Assembly: GCA_905250115.1 (NCBI GenBank)
Contig: CAJNOI010000088.1
Span: 112,398 to 176,397 of the forward strand
Direction: 5' to 3'
From: Adineta steineri
Lineage: Eukaryota; Rotifera; Eurotatoria; Adinetida; Adinetidae
DNA: 64,000 bases
Shown here: positions 13,413 to 24,200 of the stretch, piece by piece
How positions within the stretch are numbered: position 1 is the first letter of the stretch
Layout: each line of letters begins with the position of its first letter
Position numbers and translations under genes: made by a program
The notes under the pieces: generated by a model
The model's input: the letters and a program-made list of their open reading frames with translations, nothing else
Told to the model about the DNA's origin: nothing
Database searches by the model: none

Positions 13413-14760
13413 TCATCGAAAAGTTCGATCATCGAACGCGAGACAAGTAGCAGGTTTTTGATGTCCAATATATTCCTTAGTGATATCGCCTGTTTCCGTT
13501 GACCACAAACGTGCCTTTCCATCCGAACATACTACAAAAAAATCAATTGAATATAAAATGAAATTTCAAAACCAAAAAAAACAAACCTGTTACAACAAAA
13601 AGTGAATCTGATGTGAATGCACAATCCCATACCCAATTTGTTAATTTATCATGTTTTAATTCATACTGACATGATAAATCTGAAGTACGCCAGATTTTTG
13701 CTGTACCATCTGCTGATGTTGTTGCTAGTAAACTAATTAAAAGAAAACAAAAATCATGAATTCATTATTCAAATAAGTTTAACATACGTCATATCAGGCG
13801 AAAATAAACATTTCAATGCATAACGTTTGTGAGCAAGAAAATTCGTACGACGTATAAGATGAGTTTGACTAAATCCAGTCATTGACCAAATTTGACAATC
13901 ACCCTATTTATGAAACAATAATTATCGATGATACATTGTGCGATAGAAATGCTTTCTATGTGTAAATTACTTACATTACTGGTTACTGCAGCCATCATCG
14001 ATGCATCACGATTAATAGAAATTGATCGAATCGCACTCGGATTATTTGCGTCAATTGTCTACGATATAAAAAAAATAGATTAATGAAAATTAACTTATAT
14101 AAAAGTCTTACATGTTTTTCATTCTTATCACCGGCCATATCCCACCGATAAATCGTTCCATCTTGATCACCAATTAATAATTCTGCCTATATATTTTGTA
14201 ATAAATGATGAATAATAAATTCGTTTCTTTTTATAGAAATATAAAACCTGATTCGGATGAAGTGTAACACAATTAACAGAAGCACCAACAGTAATCTGTC
14301 GATGAGCTTTTGTTTTAGCCGCTCTAAAATTTTCAATATAATATATATTTAAATATGAATTTATCTACTAACCTCATATCCCAAATTCTTACACAATGAT
14401 CTTCACCCCCTGAAAACATAAAATGTTTATCATCACTAAATCCTAATGTCACTATATTCTTCTGTAATTGATCTAATTTCATTACTGGATTGGGATTATT
14501 TGATAATAAATCATACATTTTTATATGTTGATGACTTCCGGCGGCTAATAACGTTTTTTGTGGATGGATTGCTAAACAATTTGTCGGCTAAATAAAAATT
14601 ATTTTTTCTTATAAAAATTTTCTTATTTCACACAAAAATATCTTACTGAATCTTCATGCATTATCGTTCGATAAATTGCTGCAGTACCCGCATGCCAAAA
14701 TCGTATTGTTCGATCATAACCAGCAGTTATAAACAGAATACCATCGTTAGTTGATGACAT
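13413..14760 (-). CDS. MLST8: mLST8 / GbetaL, WD40 subunit of TOR complexes
   Basis: A seven-bladed WD40 propeller that binds the TOR kinase domain in TORC1 and TORC2. Eight exons: 14647-14760, 14373-14587, 14248-14323, 14112-14186, 13975-14058, about 13790-13903, 13587-13732, 13413-13531. The product is about 314 aa (human 326). Diagnostic stretches: [14 protein letters not shown] at the N-terminus, [12 protein letters not shown] (the family signature SNNPNP), [27 protein letters not shown], and [16 protein letters not shown]. The end is [19 protein letters not shown], which matches the conserved mLST8 terminus. One inner boundary of exon 6 is given to within a couple of bases. Confidence 0.95.
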
Positions 14761-15081
14761 TGATCAATCAATTAATATATATATATAATTACTATCTAGA
14801 ATTTTCTATTCATATAAACAATAATTCAATAAATAATACATCGGTTTATATATTCGATGCTTATAACGGTACGATTTTATCGTTCTCGTCTTTACCTGAC
14901 TTACCGACTAATTACAAAAACTGATTAATCATAATTCTATTGTAAATCATATTCTTAATTACCTAAACTATATATTCAATATCTGTAAATAGAAAAGAAT
15001 AATAATGTTTAATCCCTTGTACAAAACGAGTTATAACAAAAATGAACTGAATTTTCATATGTGATCGAAAGAAAAGAAAAA
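14761..15081. other. Short intergenic region, MLST8 upstream / PRELID1 downstream
   Basis: About 320 bp of AT-rich sequence between two minus-strand genes. It probably holds the PRELID1 3' UTR and the MLST8 promoter. Nothing else was seen. Confidence 0.4.
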
Positions 15082-15824
15082 CTACAATGTATCATTATTT
15101 GTAGATGATTTCAAGAAATCTTTTGCTTTATCACTTAATTTTCTTGAGAATGTTCTCATATCTGGTGTTTTAATACCAGTTATAGGTGGTGGTGGTAATT
15201 GTGGTAAATATAATTTATGAAGTATAAATTCTAATCCAAGACTGGCTAATTCATGATTTTTTTTATAACGTTGTATAACAAATGTTTCTAATGTAGTTTT
15301 AAAACCAAATAATTCACCTTGTGCAGCAACTTTTTTTTCACACACAGTTCTCGATTCATCAGTTTTATCTGGGCGATACGTACATGTTTCTTGTACAGTC
15401 TAGAAAATGGGAAAAATTTGTTTTTTTTCTATGCCAAATTTATTTACCATTAAAGATTTGAGATTAATATTTATTGTAGTTGTTGTAAATATTTTTTGTT
15501 TTATATCACATACAGATTCTTCAATAATAAATCCGATTGTTGAAGATGAACCACGAGAAAATATACGTTCACCCCAACGTGGAAGTTTATTTGTTTTACT
15601 TAATAAACGTTTAGAGATAATTTTATTATCTTCAGTTATTGTTCGATAATACGTATCTTCAGATAATACATGACCACTAAAAAGAAGAAATTATTTATTC
15701 AAAAATTAAATCAACTGGAATATCAATCATACGTATATGGATTAGGGAATTTTTGCCAAAATCCACTCACAACTTGAGACCATGGGAATGTATATAACCA
15801 CTGAGTAATATAAGTCTTAACCAT
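15082..15824 (-). CDS. PRELID1: PRELI/MSF1-domain protein, PRELID1-like
   Basis: A lipid-transfer protein of the mitochondrial intermembrane space. PRELID1 moves phosphatidic acid together with TRIAP1 for cardiolipin synthesis. Three exons (15733-15824, 15448-15676, 15082-15399) join in phase to 212 aa, the normal size. The PRELI domain fills about residues 1-175: WSQVVSGFWQKFPNPYTGHV, LSEDTYYRTI, KRLLSKTNKLPRWGERIF, and TVQETCTYRPDKT near the lipid-binding strands. The C-terminus (FSRKLSDKAKDFLK) is helical, as expected. The LPRW signature favours PRELID1 over PRELID3/slowmo. The paralogue call is moderately sure and the domain call is firm. Confidence 0.88.
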
Positions 15825-16372
15825 TTTTTCCCTGTATAGATAATGCTAGTCACGAATTAGTAGGGAAAGCGTTCGAATTGTTGATGACAAGGCTCACAGC
15901 GAATAGTAACAGTTGTACGATAGATGGTGATGGAAATCAGTGATGAGAAAGAGAAAGATAAGTATAATTATTTACGCTATTTCTCAAGGATTTTTAACCG
16001 TTTGTAAAAAAATATAAGCATTTTTTTTTTGATAAGCTATACTTCACTTCAATGTTTAGTTTTTTTCTGGTGGCCGCCGTCTATCCGCTAGACAAAACAC
16101 TGAATACTCCTTAAGTTTAGAATATCATCACAGTAGTCTTTCAATCAGATTTATACTAATGTTTTTTTCTTCCTACTAGAAGAATACATGATGCGACACA
16201 TTATCATCTTGTCTTTTACTAAAAGTCATTTCAAAGCAATTCTAATACCCGTATCACCATTTTTTTTCGAACGGGATATATTTGTTAATCATATAGAAGA
16301 TGAAAAAGTATGAATAATTTTGTTGAATTTAAGTAAGAGTTAGTTTCTGCTGGTTTAAATAATTTATTAAAA
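15825..16372. other. Intergenic region between lactonase and PRELID1
   Basis: About 550 bp upstream of PRELID1 and downstream of the lactonase gene. GGTGGCCGCCGTCTATCC near 16070 is a GC-rich patch in otherwise AT-rich DNA. No gene was seen. Confidence 0.35.
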
Positions 16373-17534
16373 TTAAGAAATAAAAAGAAGATGTTGAGGA
16401 GATTCAATATTAACCAATTGTGAAATAAATTCAAATGTATGTTTATCTTTACTATATGAAAAACATGTTAAATTATTTGAATCTTGATTTGCGATAAGTA
16501 GAAATTTACCAGTTGGATCAAATGTAAAATATCGTGGACCTGAACCTTGGATATTAAGATGTTCTTTTATACTTAAAATTTCATCATGATTTTCATTTAA
16601 ATTATAAATAACAATATTTTCATCACCACGATTTGAGACAAGTAAATATTTTTTATCTGGTGTAAAATGTAATTCTGCTGGTGTATTTTCTTTATTTGAA
16701 TCTAAAAAGATTATATGTATATATTAAGAAATTTGCATTGTTTTGTTTTTTTTCTATTCACTTTGTTCATCTTCTTTACGTCGTGTTGTTATTATTTGTT
16801 GAAGTTCTAATTTTCCATTTGTTGCATCTGTTCGATAGACACATGTTGTTGAATTTAATTCATTACATACAAATGCCAATGGTTTATCTGGATGAAAAAG
16901 TAAATGACGTGGCCCAGCACCTGGTGCTGTTTTAATTTGATGATTTAAACGAACTTCACCATTAGTATCATTATAATGGTATACATTTATTGTATCTGTA
17001 CCAAGATCAACAACATATAGATAGTTTTGATGAAATTGTACTTGATGACAATGTGAATGTTCTTGACGTTTACGATTTGGACCATGTCCATCAATTATTG
17101 TTACTTGTGGATCTTTATCTTTTGAAAAATTAGATTTATCTATAGGTAATAATGCGAAATTAGATGTACCATTTCCACCATAACTAAAATCAAATAGATT
17201 AATAAAAAAAGAATAATTAACCATTATAGACATACTTAGCTACAGCAAGCCATTTACCAGTTGAATCGATATCGAGTGAAGCAGGTGTACATCCTTGTGA
17301 TGAAACAGTATTTTTCGATGTTAATTTTCCTTGAATACGATCATCAATTGTAAATACTTCTATTTTATTATCAGGTTCATTAACTGCATAAAGAATATCA
17401 TTTTGTGCATGAAGCCATGATGGTCCATTGCCACTTTTATTTTCCTGAAGTAGTTGTATTTGCCCATCAGCTGTTAAACGACATGCACTGATAGTTTTAC
17501 TACCAGAACCAACAAGAAATGTTTGATTAGACAT
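16373..17534 (-). CDS. Lactonase, 7-bladed beta-propeller (6-phosphogluconolactonase, YbhE type)
   Basis: Likely hydrolyses 6-phosphogluconolactone or a related sugar lactone. Three exons (17236-17534, 16762-17183, 16373-16701) encode 349 aa, the usual length for the propeller lactonase family. Visible signatures are VANYGGNGT, EHSHCHQVQF, LYVVDLGTDTINVY, GPRHLLFHPDKP and LLVSNRGDENIVIY, spread as propeller blades. There is no signal peptide, so it is probably cytosolic. This family is common in bacteria and fungi. Animals normally use the unrelated NagB-type lactonase, so acquisition by horizontal transfer is plausible. It carries two host-style introns of about 50-60 bp, so it is domesticated and not contamination. 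The exact substrate is not shown. Confidence 0.88.
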
Positions 17535-18033
17535 AATTTATTATCTACAAAAATAAATTCATTTATTTCCTAAGACAATCCATTTCAAGATTATGTATCA
17601 TGTTTTTTTTTTTGCAGTATTAATCTCAAACTTAGTGGTAGATATCCTATTAAAGGTTTTTTATTCAAACAAATCGGACTGAATACTTATCGAATTTTCA
17701 TCGTCCAACAAAAACGACTAAACTGTAGAATTATTTTCAATTAATATTAAAAGTATAGATGTCGCTATTCTGCCTATTTTCTAACGCACATCGTATCAAT
17801 ATTAAACTTTATTTTCTACTTAACTTTCGTAGCTCATAGTATTTTTTTTTGTTCAAATAGAACTGTTTCATCATACGGTTAATTAATTGAGACTTTTTGA
17901 GATAAATTCATTTCTCTCCATCGGTTACATTTATTCAATAAGAGACAAAAAAAACATTTTTTTCTTTCTTTCTATTGTTCTTTTTAATATATACAAACAT
18001 TCTTTCTCTATTTTATTTTTCTGTTATCAATAT
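17535..18033. promoter_or_regulatory. Upstream region of the lactonase gene, with motif TAGATGTCGCTATT
   Basis: About 500 bp between the lactonase start and the ANAPC2 3' end. The 14-mer at 17756-17769 is identical to that at 12880-12893 upstream of G3BP, and both sit about 220 bp from a start codon. The remainder is AT-rich. Confidence 0.4.
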
Positions 18034-21000
18034 TTAATCTACAAGCATATTCTCATTCGTTGAAATTGGTGATGTGGAAGTTGTTCCTTGATTTGCTGGT
18101 AATGTATAAAGTCCATTTGTATATAATAATTGATTTGATTTTACTTCTGCATCAAGAATATTTCGTACATCGATTAATGTTCGTTCATGTTGTCCATGAA
18201 ATGCATAAACACATAATAATGAATAAATTCTTTCTAATGTTAATGATGTCATTGAACGAAGCATACCAAAGACAAAATTACATACAAGCTAAAGAAATAT
18301 AATTTATTAAAGGAAACATAGAATTAAATGACTAACCGTATGTTCTTGTTCTTTTTTATCTGGTTCAGCTTGATGTTCAACATTCATATCATCAACATCA
18401 ACACCTAATAAAGCTGGTGCTTGAGATGAACTATTCGATGCTACTTTTGATGTATCTTCAACTAAACGAAATGTATCTTTAGCTTCTTCTTTTAATAAAC
18501 CACAATTCTGCCAAAGATTTATTCGTTTACGTATACAAGCTGTTGAACATTTCAATGATGAACTTAAATCACTTATTGTCCAAGTATCTAAAAAATAAAC
18601 CAATAAATTTCAATTGTAAAATTATCTTTATTATTACCTTTTTCTTGAAATTTATAAATAATTGCTGCATGAAATGGTGTTACACTAAATTCTAATGTTT
18701 TTCCTCCGATTTCAATTTCAATATTAACTTGTCCTAAAATATAATATTCAAATAAAAACAAAACAATTTATTTCTTTTATTTTACCATAATTAGGACTCC
18801 AATGTAATGTACGATGAGGTTTTAATGTTTCATAAGCAGTTGTATAGGCTTTTTGTATCGCTTTTAATTCATCTGGTAAATCAATAGGTGAAAATTTAAC
18901 TTCTGGCCAATATTGATTTGATATAATTAATGTATTTATTGGTACACCAGCTGTACTAACTAATGGAAAATGTTGATGTGCTAATTGTTTTTTAACTAGA
19001 TCATTCATAAGTCTTGAATCAATATAATCTTTAAGCATAACATCACAACCTTGTAAACCACCATCACCAAATCGTTGTTTTAATAAATCAACATAACGAC
19101 CTTCATGTTCAATATCAACTTTATTGGATTGACCAGATAACATACGATCAGCTAACATATGAACATATTCTTCAACAAATAATTCTGCATGACCATAGAT
19201 TGATACAAGCATGGACATTAAATCACGTGAATGAGATGGACGAAGTGCACGTTCAGGAGCTAAAATATAAGGAATAATCATAAAATATCAATACTTTTGT
19301 AAAAATGAAAAATAACCTGTCAATGCTTCGATTGGTTCTGGTTCCCATTCATCTTCAAGAAGAGATTGACTTGATCGTATATTAGTACCATCAGCTATAA
19401 TAAAAACGAAATAAAAAGATTCCTTCTTTTTTTTAAATATTAAACTAACGTTGTGTTAATTCATCTAATTCTAATACACCATGTTCATTCATATTACTAA
19501 CAATAACACGAATCGTATCTTCACGACGTCTAAAAATAAATACCAATATATTTAAAAAAAAGACTAGTTCAAACATTATAAACATACGCTAGAAATTGTT
19601 TTACATTATGACATGCTAATTCCATCATTACACCAGTTGAATCAAGATAACGTAAAACTCGTATAGCATTAATAAATGCAGCTAAAATTTCTGTTGTACC
19701 AACACCAGGATGTAAAAGTCGTTTATTAAATTCATTTCGTACATTATCAATAATTAAATGACGTTTACCAACAATTGATACACAACGTTTAAGATCATCC
19801 AATACTCCTCCATGTCGTGATTCAGGATAATCAATTATTATTTGAAACATATGACGAGCACCTCTTTCACGCATTATACATTCATATATATGATGTTTTA
19901 ATTCTGTACGACATGAAGATAAATCGATTTTAAATGTTGATTGTTGTTTTTCATCATTATTATCTTGATCATTATTACAATGGGATTCAAGTATACTAAG
20001 CCATGTAATCACTCCAGTTTCAAACCACTAGTAAGTAAAATAAAACTTATATTTTGATATATACTATCAAGGCTTTATGTAGGTGTGCGCCACTGTATCA
20101 TCTCTTAACCCATATTAACACCCACACCCCGGTCTCGTCTTTCTAATGATGAAAATCGCAGGTCCCTGGGTTTTTGTATTCTCGAAGTATTCAACTCACA
20201 ATCGCGCGCCTTCTTTTTTGAAACGGATAGTAGTATCTATTTCTATAGTTTTCTTTCATATTGAGACTTATCTAAGACTAGAAACTTGTTCTGTTAATCA
20301 ACTCAAAAAATATACTTGTTCTAGATGTGGTAAACATGCATGCGATGAATATTGTTCACATATTTGTTTAATAAAATTCGTAATTCGATGTCGACATGCA
20401 GCTAATGCTGCATGTTGACAAACACGCGACAGAAGGCCAAGACGTTTACTAAACAAACAAAGAAAAGAAAATCCTAGAAAAAATAATCATTGAAATTTCT
20501 TACAGAATTAAAATAATTATTTCAAATTGTTCTTGTAATTCTATACATTTACATGCAGATGATAATGATAATTTACAAAATGAACAAGATGCCGTATCTA
20601 TATATGAAAAAAATTATCGATCATTCTTCAAATAAATAAATAAAACTACCTTTTAATAATTCTGCACATGGAACTCGCGCATGTTGTGCAGCATAGGCAG
20701 CTAAATAATATTCGAATGTATCGATAAATTTCATATAAAATGTTGATTTAATAATATTTGTTGTATGTAATAATTGTTGTTTAACAGCATTATGAGGTAA
20801 TTGAATCATAAAATCTTGAATATCAAATAATTTTAAATTATATTGACTTTCAAGTGTTTGAGATAATGTTTTAAGATAATTTTCAATATCAATTAATTGT
20901 TTATTAAATTGTATAAATGCAATATGATATGTATTAATATGTGGTGTTGATAATTGTTCAATTGTTATCAGAAATTGTGATAAATAATTATCACGTACTA

Positions 21001-21091
21001 ATGTTAATAAACCAGCTTTGACAACTGGTATAATTAAATCAAATTCATTGGATAAAATAAGATCGTTTATTATTGTATTTAAACGATCCAT
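18034..21091 (-). CDS. ANAPC2: Anaphase-promoting complex subunit 2 (cullin-like)
   Basis: The cullin subunit of the APC/C ubiquitin ligase, holding the RING subunit APC11. Nine exons: 20650-21091, 20504-20597, 19588-20027, 19450-19529, 19317-19394, 18786-19259, 18638-18733, 18337-18587, 18034-18288. Conserved blocks include FNKRLLHPGVGTTEILAAF, LMSMLVSIYGHAELFVEEY, LADRMLSG, LLKQRFGDGGLQGCDVMLKD and LKPHRTLHWSPNYG, and the C-terminal winged helix ends QLLYTNGLYTLP. The total is about 736 codons (human 822). Every junction is in phase except exon 2 to exon 3 across the 476-bp interval 20028-20503, where my phases disagree (2 versus 0). A missed small exon or real damage is possible. An acceptor-like CCAATAG precedes the start by only a few bases. 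Confidence 0.9.
20146..20418 (+). pseudogene. Zinc-knuckle fragment inside an ANAPC2 intron, possibly from a DNA transposon
   Basis: An open frame antisense to ANAPC2 lies in an intron nearly ten times the local size. Its end carries a dense Cys/His cluster, YTCSRCGKHACDEYCSHIC, then RCRHAANAAC. Such clusters are found at the C-termini of some DNA-transposon transposases (piggyBac-like, for example), but I could not find the catalytic part or terminal repeats. It is best read as a short insertion remnant. A chance ORF remains possible. Confidence 0.35.
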
Positions 21092-21250
21092 AAAACTTTC
21101 TATTGGAAAGAGAAAAAAAAATAAAACTGTTATTTTTTATTGTTTTTAAATAAATAAGCACCATAAAAGTTTATTAGAAAAGATAAATATGTCACTGTAC
21201 ATTGCACTGGTATATAGAGAAGAAAAAAGAAGAAAATTAAATATAAATAT

Positions 21251-24200
21251 TCATCGAAGAAAATCTTGATTATAATTATGAATACGTTGTTCAAGTGATT
21301 GTTGTTGAGTATTCACTTCAAACCAATTAACAATCGATGCTTCAGCATTCATAGCTGCTTCAAATTGTTCAAAACTAAGTGTCCATTCATTGATTGTTTC
21401 TTCTGAACTTGCAGTATCACCTTCTAATCGACGATAAGGTTTACACATTTCACCTTTGAGAAAAAAACAAAATTAATTCGAAGAATTTCGATAGAACAAA
21501 AAAATGATCATACCAGTTTTTAATAGAATAGTACTGGATGTCGTTAATGCTCGAAATAAAGTTTCATCGTCAACATCTCCTGTCATTAAATTATACATTG
21601 ATTTACATAGATGGATAAATTCAGTCTAAAAATATAAACAAAGAAAATAACGTATACTTAGGTGTAAGACGAGGATGAAATTTCTTACTTGATCCATTAA
21701 TGGTAATTGACTGGATTTAATTTTCGGAACTTCTCCATCTTTTACGTCAATTGTTAATAGATCTTCTTCTGTCGATACAGTTGGTTCTGTTTGTTTAGGA
21801 TTAATAATCATTGATGTTGAACGAACTGGAGATGGTTCTAATAAAGTAGTCATAGCTTTTTCTTGTCGTTTCTTATCTAAATACATTGATTTTGTTTCAG
21901 AATTGTTCAATTTATTTTACTAACCTTTCATATGAATAATAAATAGAAGTTTTAATTTCTCTGTAACATCTCCATTTAATAAAATATTCCATAAACGAAT
22001 AAAATTAATAAAATCAATTTCATTAGAATTTGTTGGTAAACAAAATGACTATAGAAACAAAAAAAAAGTTTAATATGAAAATTAAATTCTTATAAATCTT
22101 ACATTAAATAATAGATTTGCTAAATCTTCTGGTTGTTCACCAATAAACCATGGTGATAAATATTTACATAAAACAAGATAATCATTACGACTAATACGAT
22201 ATGTTTCATAAGCTAATTTTCTTGGATCTGTTGCTTCGGTTAATGATAAACGTGAAGCATCCTACAACAAAAGACAAAGATTAAAAAAAATTATCTTCCC
22301 AAAATACTATGAGGGATCCTTAGATTAACGTGTAGGTATAGATTGAAATCCAGATAATGACGAACAAGGTACACGAAAGTTGTCTCTAGAGCGCTAAACC
22401 ATCCCGTTAATATTTTCGAATAAGATTTTTTTCTACTATGAGTGATTTTGATAACGGAACTCAGTTAACAGTAGAGTCACTATGTATTAGATTTTTACTT
22501 TGAAAACATAAAAAAGATCTTTTATTTGATATTCCGTAAATAATGTATATTTTAATGTATTCTTTGCAGCTGATTGTAAAATTGTTTCAGCCATATTTTG
22601 TACAACTTTCAAACGATGTTTTAAACGTAAACGATTAATATCTTCTTCATTAATACCATTGTAATCCATATAAGATTGTTTTATTAAATAAATTATTTTT
22701 TTTCCTTGTTCATTATCTTGATTTAATCCATCTAAATATGATGTTAAAGCCATAATAGCATCACCATCATCTTGACATTTTAATAAACGTTCTTCATTTT
22801 CTTTTAATATAGTTAATGCTAATTGGAAAAGTACTTTTATACCATCATAAAAAAATATATCCATAACATATAAGGCTGAATCAAATGGCATTACACTAAA
22901 ATAGTTTTGTTAGAGAAAACAAAAATCAATGAAATAAATTCTTTCTTACCAAATAAATAATGTTAAAAACCATGAAAGACTTATACAAGTAGCAACACCG
23001 AGATGTTTTAATTTATCATATAAGTCAGGTAAATAATCATGACAATAATCATTAAAAACACCTAATGAAGAAAATAAATATAAATAGTCAGTTTTTATAT
23101 TATCCATTGGCGAGTTTATCAATCGGTAACATAAAATTTTACCATAGTGATAAAACAAAATAGAAAATTCTGAGCGAATTTTGTTAAAGTCTTATAACTA
23201 CTTCTTTGCTCTTATTTATCAGTCTAAAATAGTGCTCTATAGAAATATTTCTAATGTTTTATATGTTTTTCTTCTAAATAGATTCAATTAAATAAAGTAA
23301 GTCAACGACGATGGTTAAATGATGATGATATTCATTCATGTATGAAATGTTACCAAACATTTTCTGTCATATAACGTAAACATCATTGCCGAAATTGTGG
23401 AAATATATTTTGTGACCTTTGTTCATCAAAAACAGCTGTTGTTGCAGCATCATCAAAAAAACCACAACGTGCTTGTGATCAATGTTATGAATATTTAATT
23501 TTTTAAAAACTTTTAATATTTCACCGATTTTATATGTTTGCTTTTTATACATGAAAAAGTGTTTTGTAATAAAATAAATATTACGATAAGAAGATATATT
23601 AATACAAATATCGAACAGTTTTTACTGATTGCTTATTTTTGAATCAATATAGGATAAATTAATTTAATTAGTTAATATAGTTCTTCAATGGAAAGATATG
23701 AAAAAAAATTTTAGTCATTGTGATTTAAATATTTATCGCAGGTTTACTTTCAGAATATAATCATCTTCAAAAAATTTCTGGCTGCATTCTAACAATAGTA
23801 TACTCTAACAAACAATTATTGAACTTTCTTTCTACATATTTTCACGCTATCATATACACAATAAAATACGTAAGATTTTTCTAGATGTCTTATAATAGGT
23901 ATTGCTTCATAAATCTTTTTTTTCGCTCATGACTCATTATGCGTGAACAAATCGTTTGCCCATATTATATATTTATTCTCTCTACCTCTTTTAACGTTAC
24001 TACAAAGACAAAAAAAATAGATATTATTCTGTTACATTTTCACACTGAGAATAGTTTCAGAAATTTTTTTTTTGCTCCTGACTCAATATGCGCGAACAAA
24101 TACGTTCGCCTACTTTATATTNNNNNNNNNNTATATTTTTTTTCTCTACTTCTTTTATCGTTACTGTAAAGACAAAAAGTAGATATGATTCTGTTACCTT

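Noticed and set aside
18060-18302. Plus-strand ORF antisense to ANAPC2 (and similar antisense ORFs within G3BP, MCCC2 and CtBP exons)
   Set aside because: Shadows of real exons on the other strand, with no independent motif.
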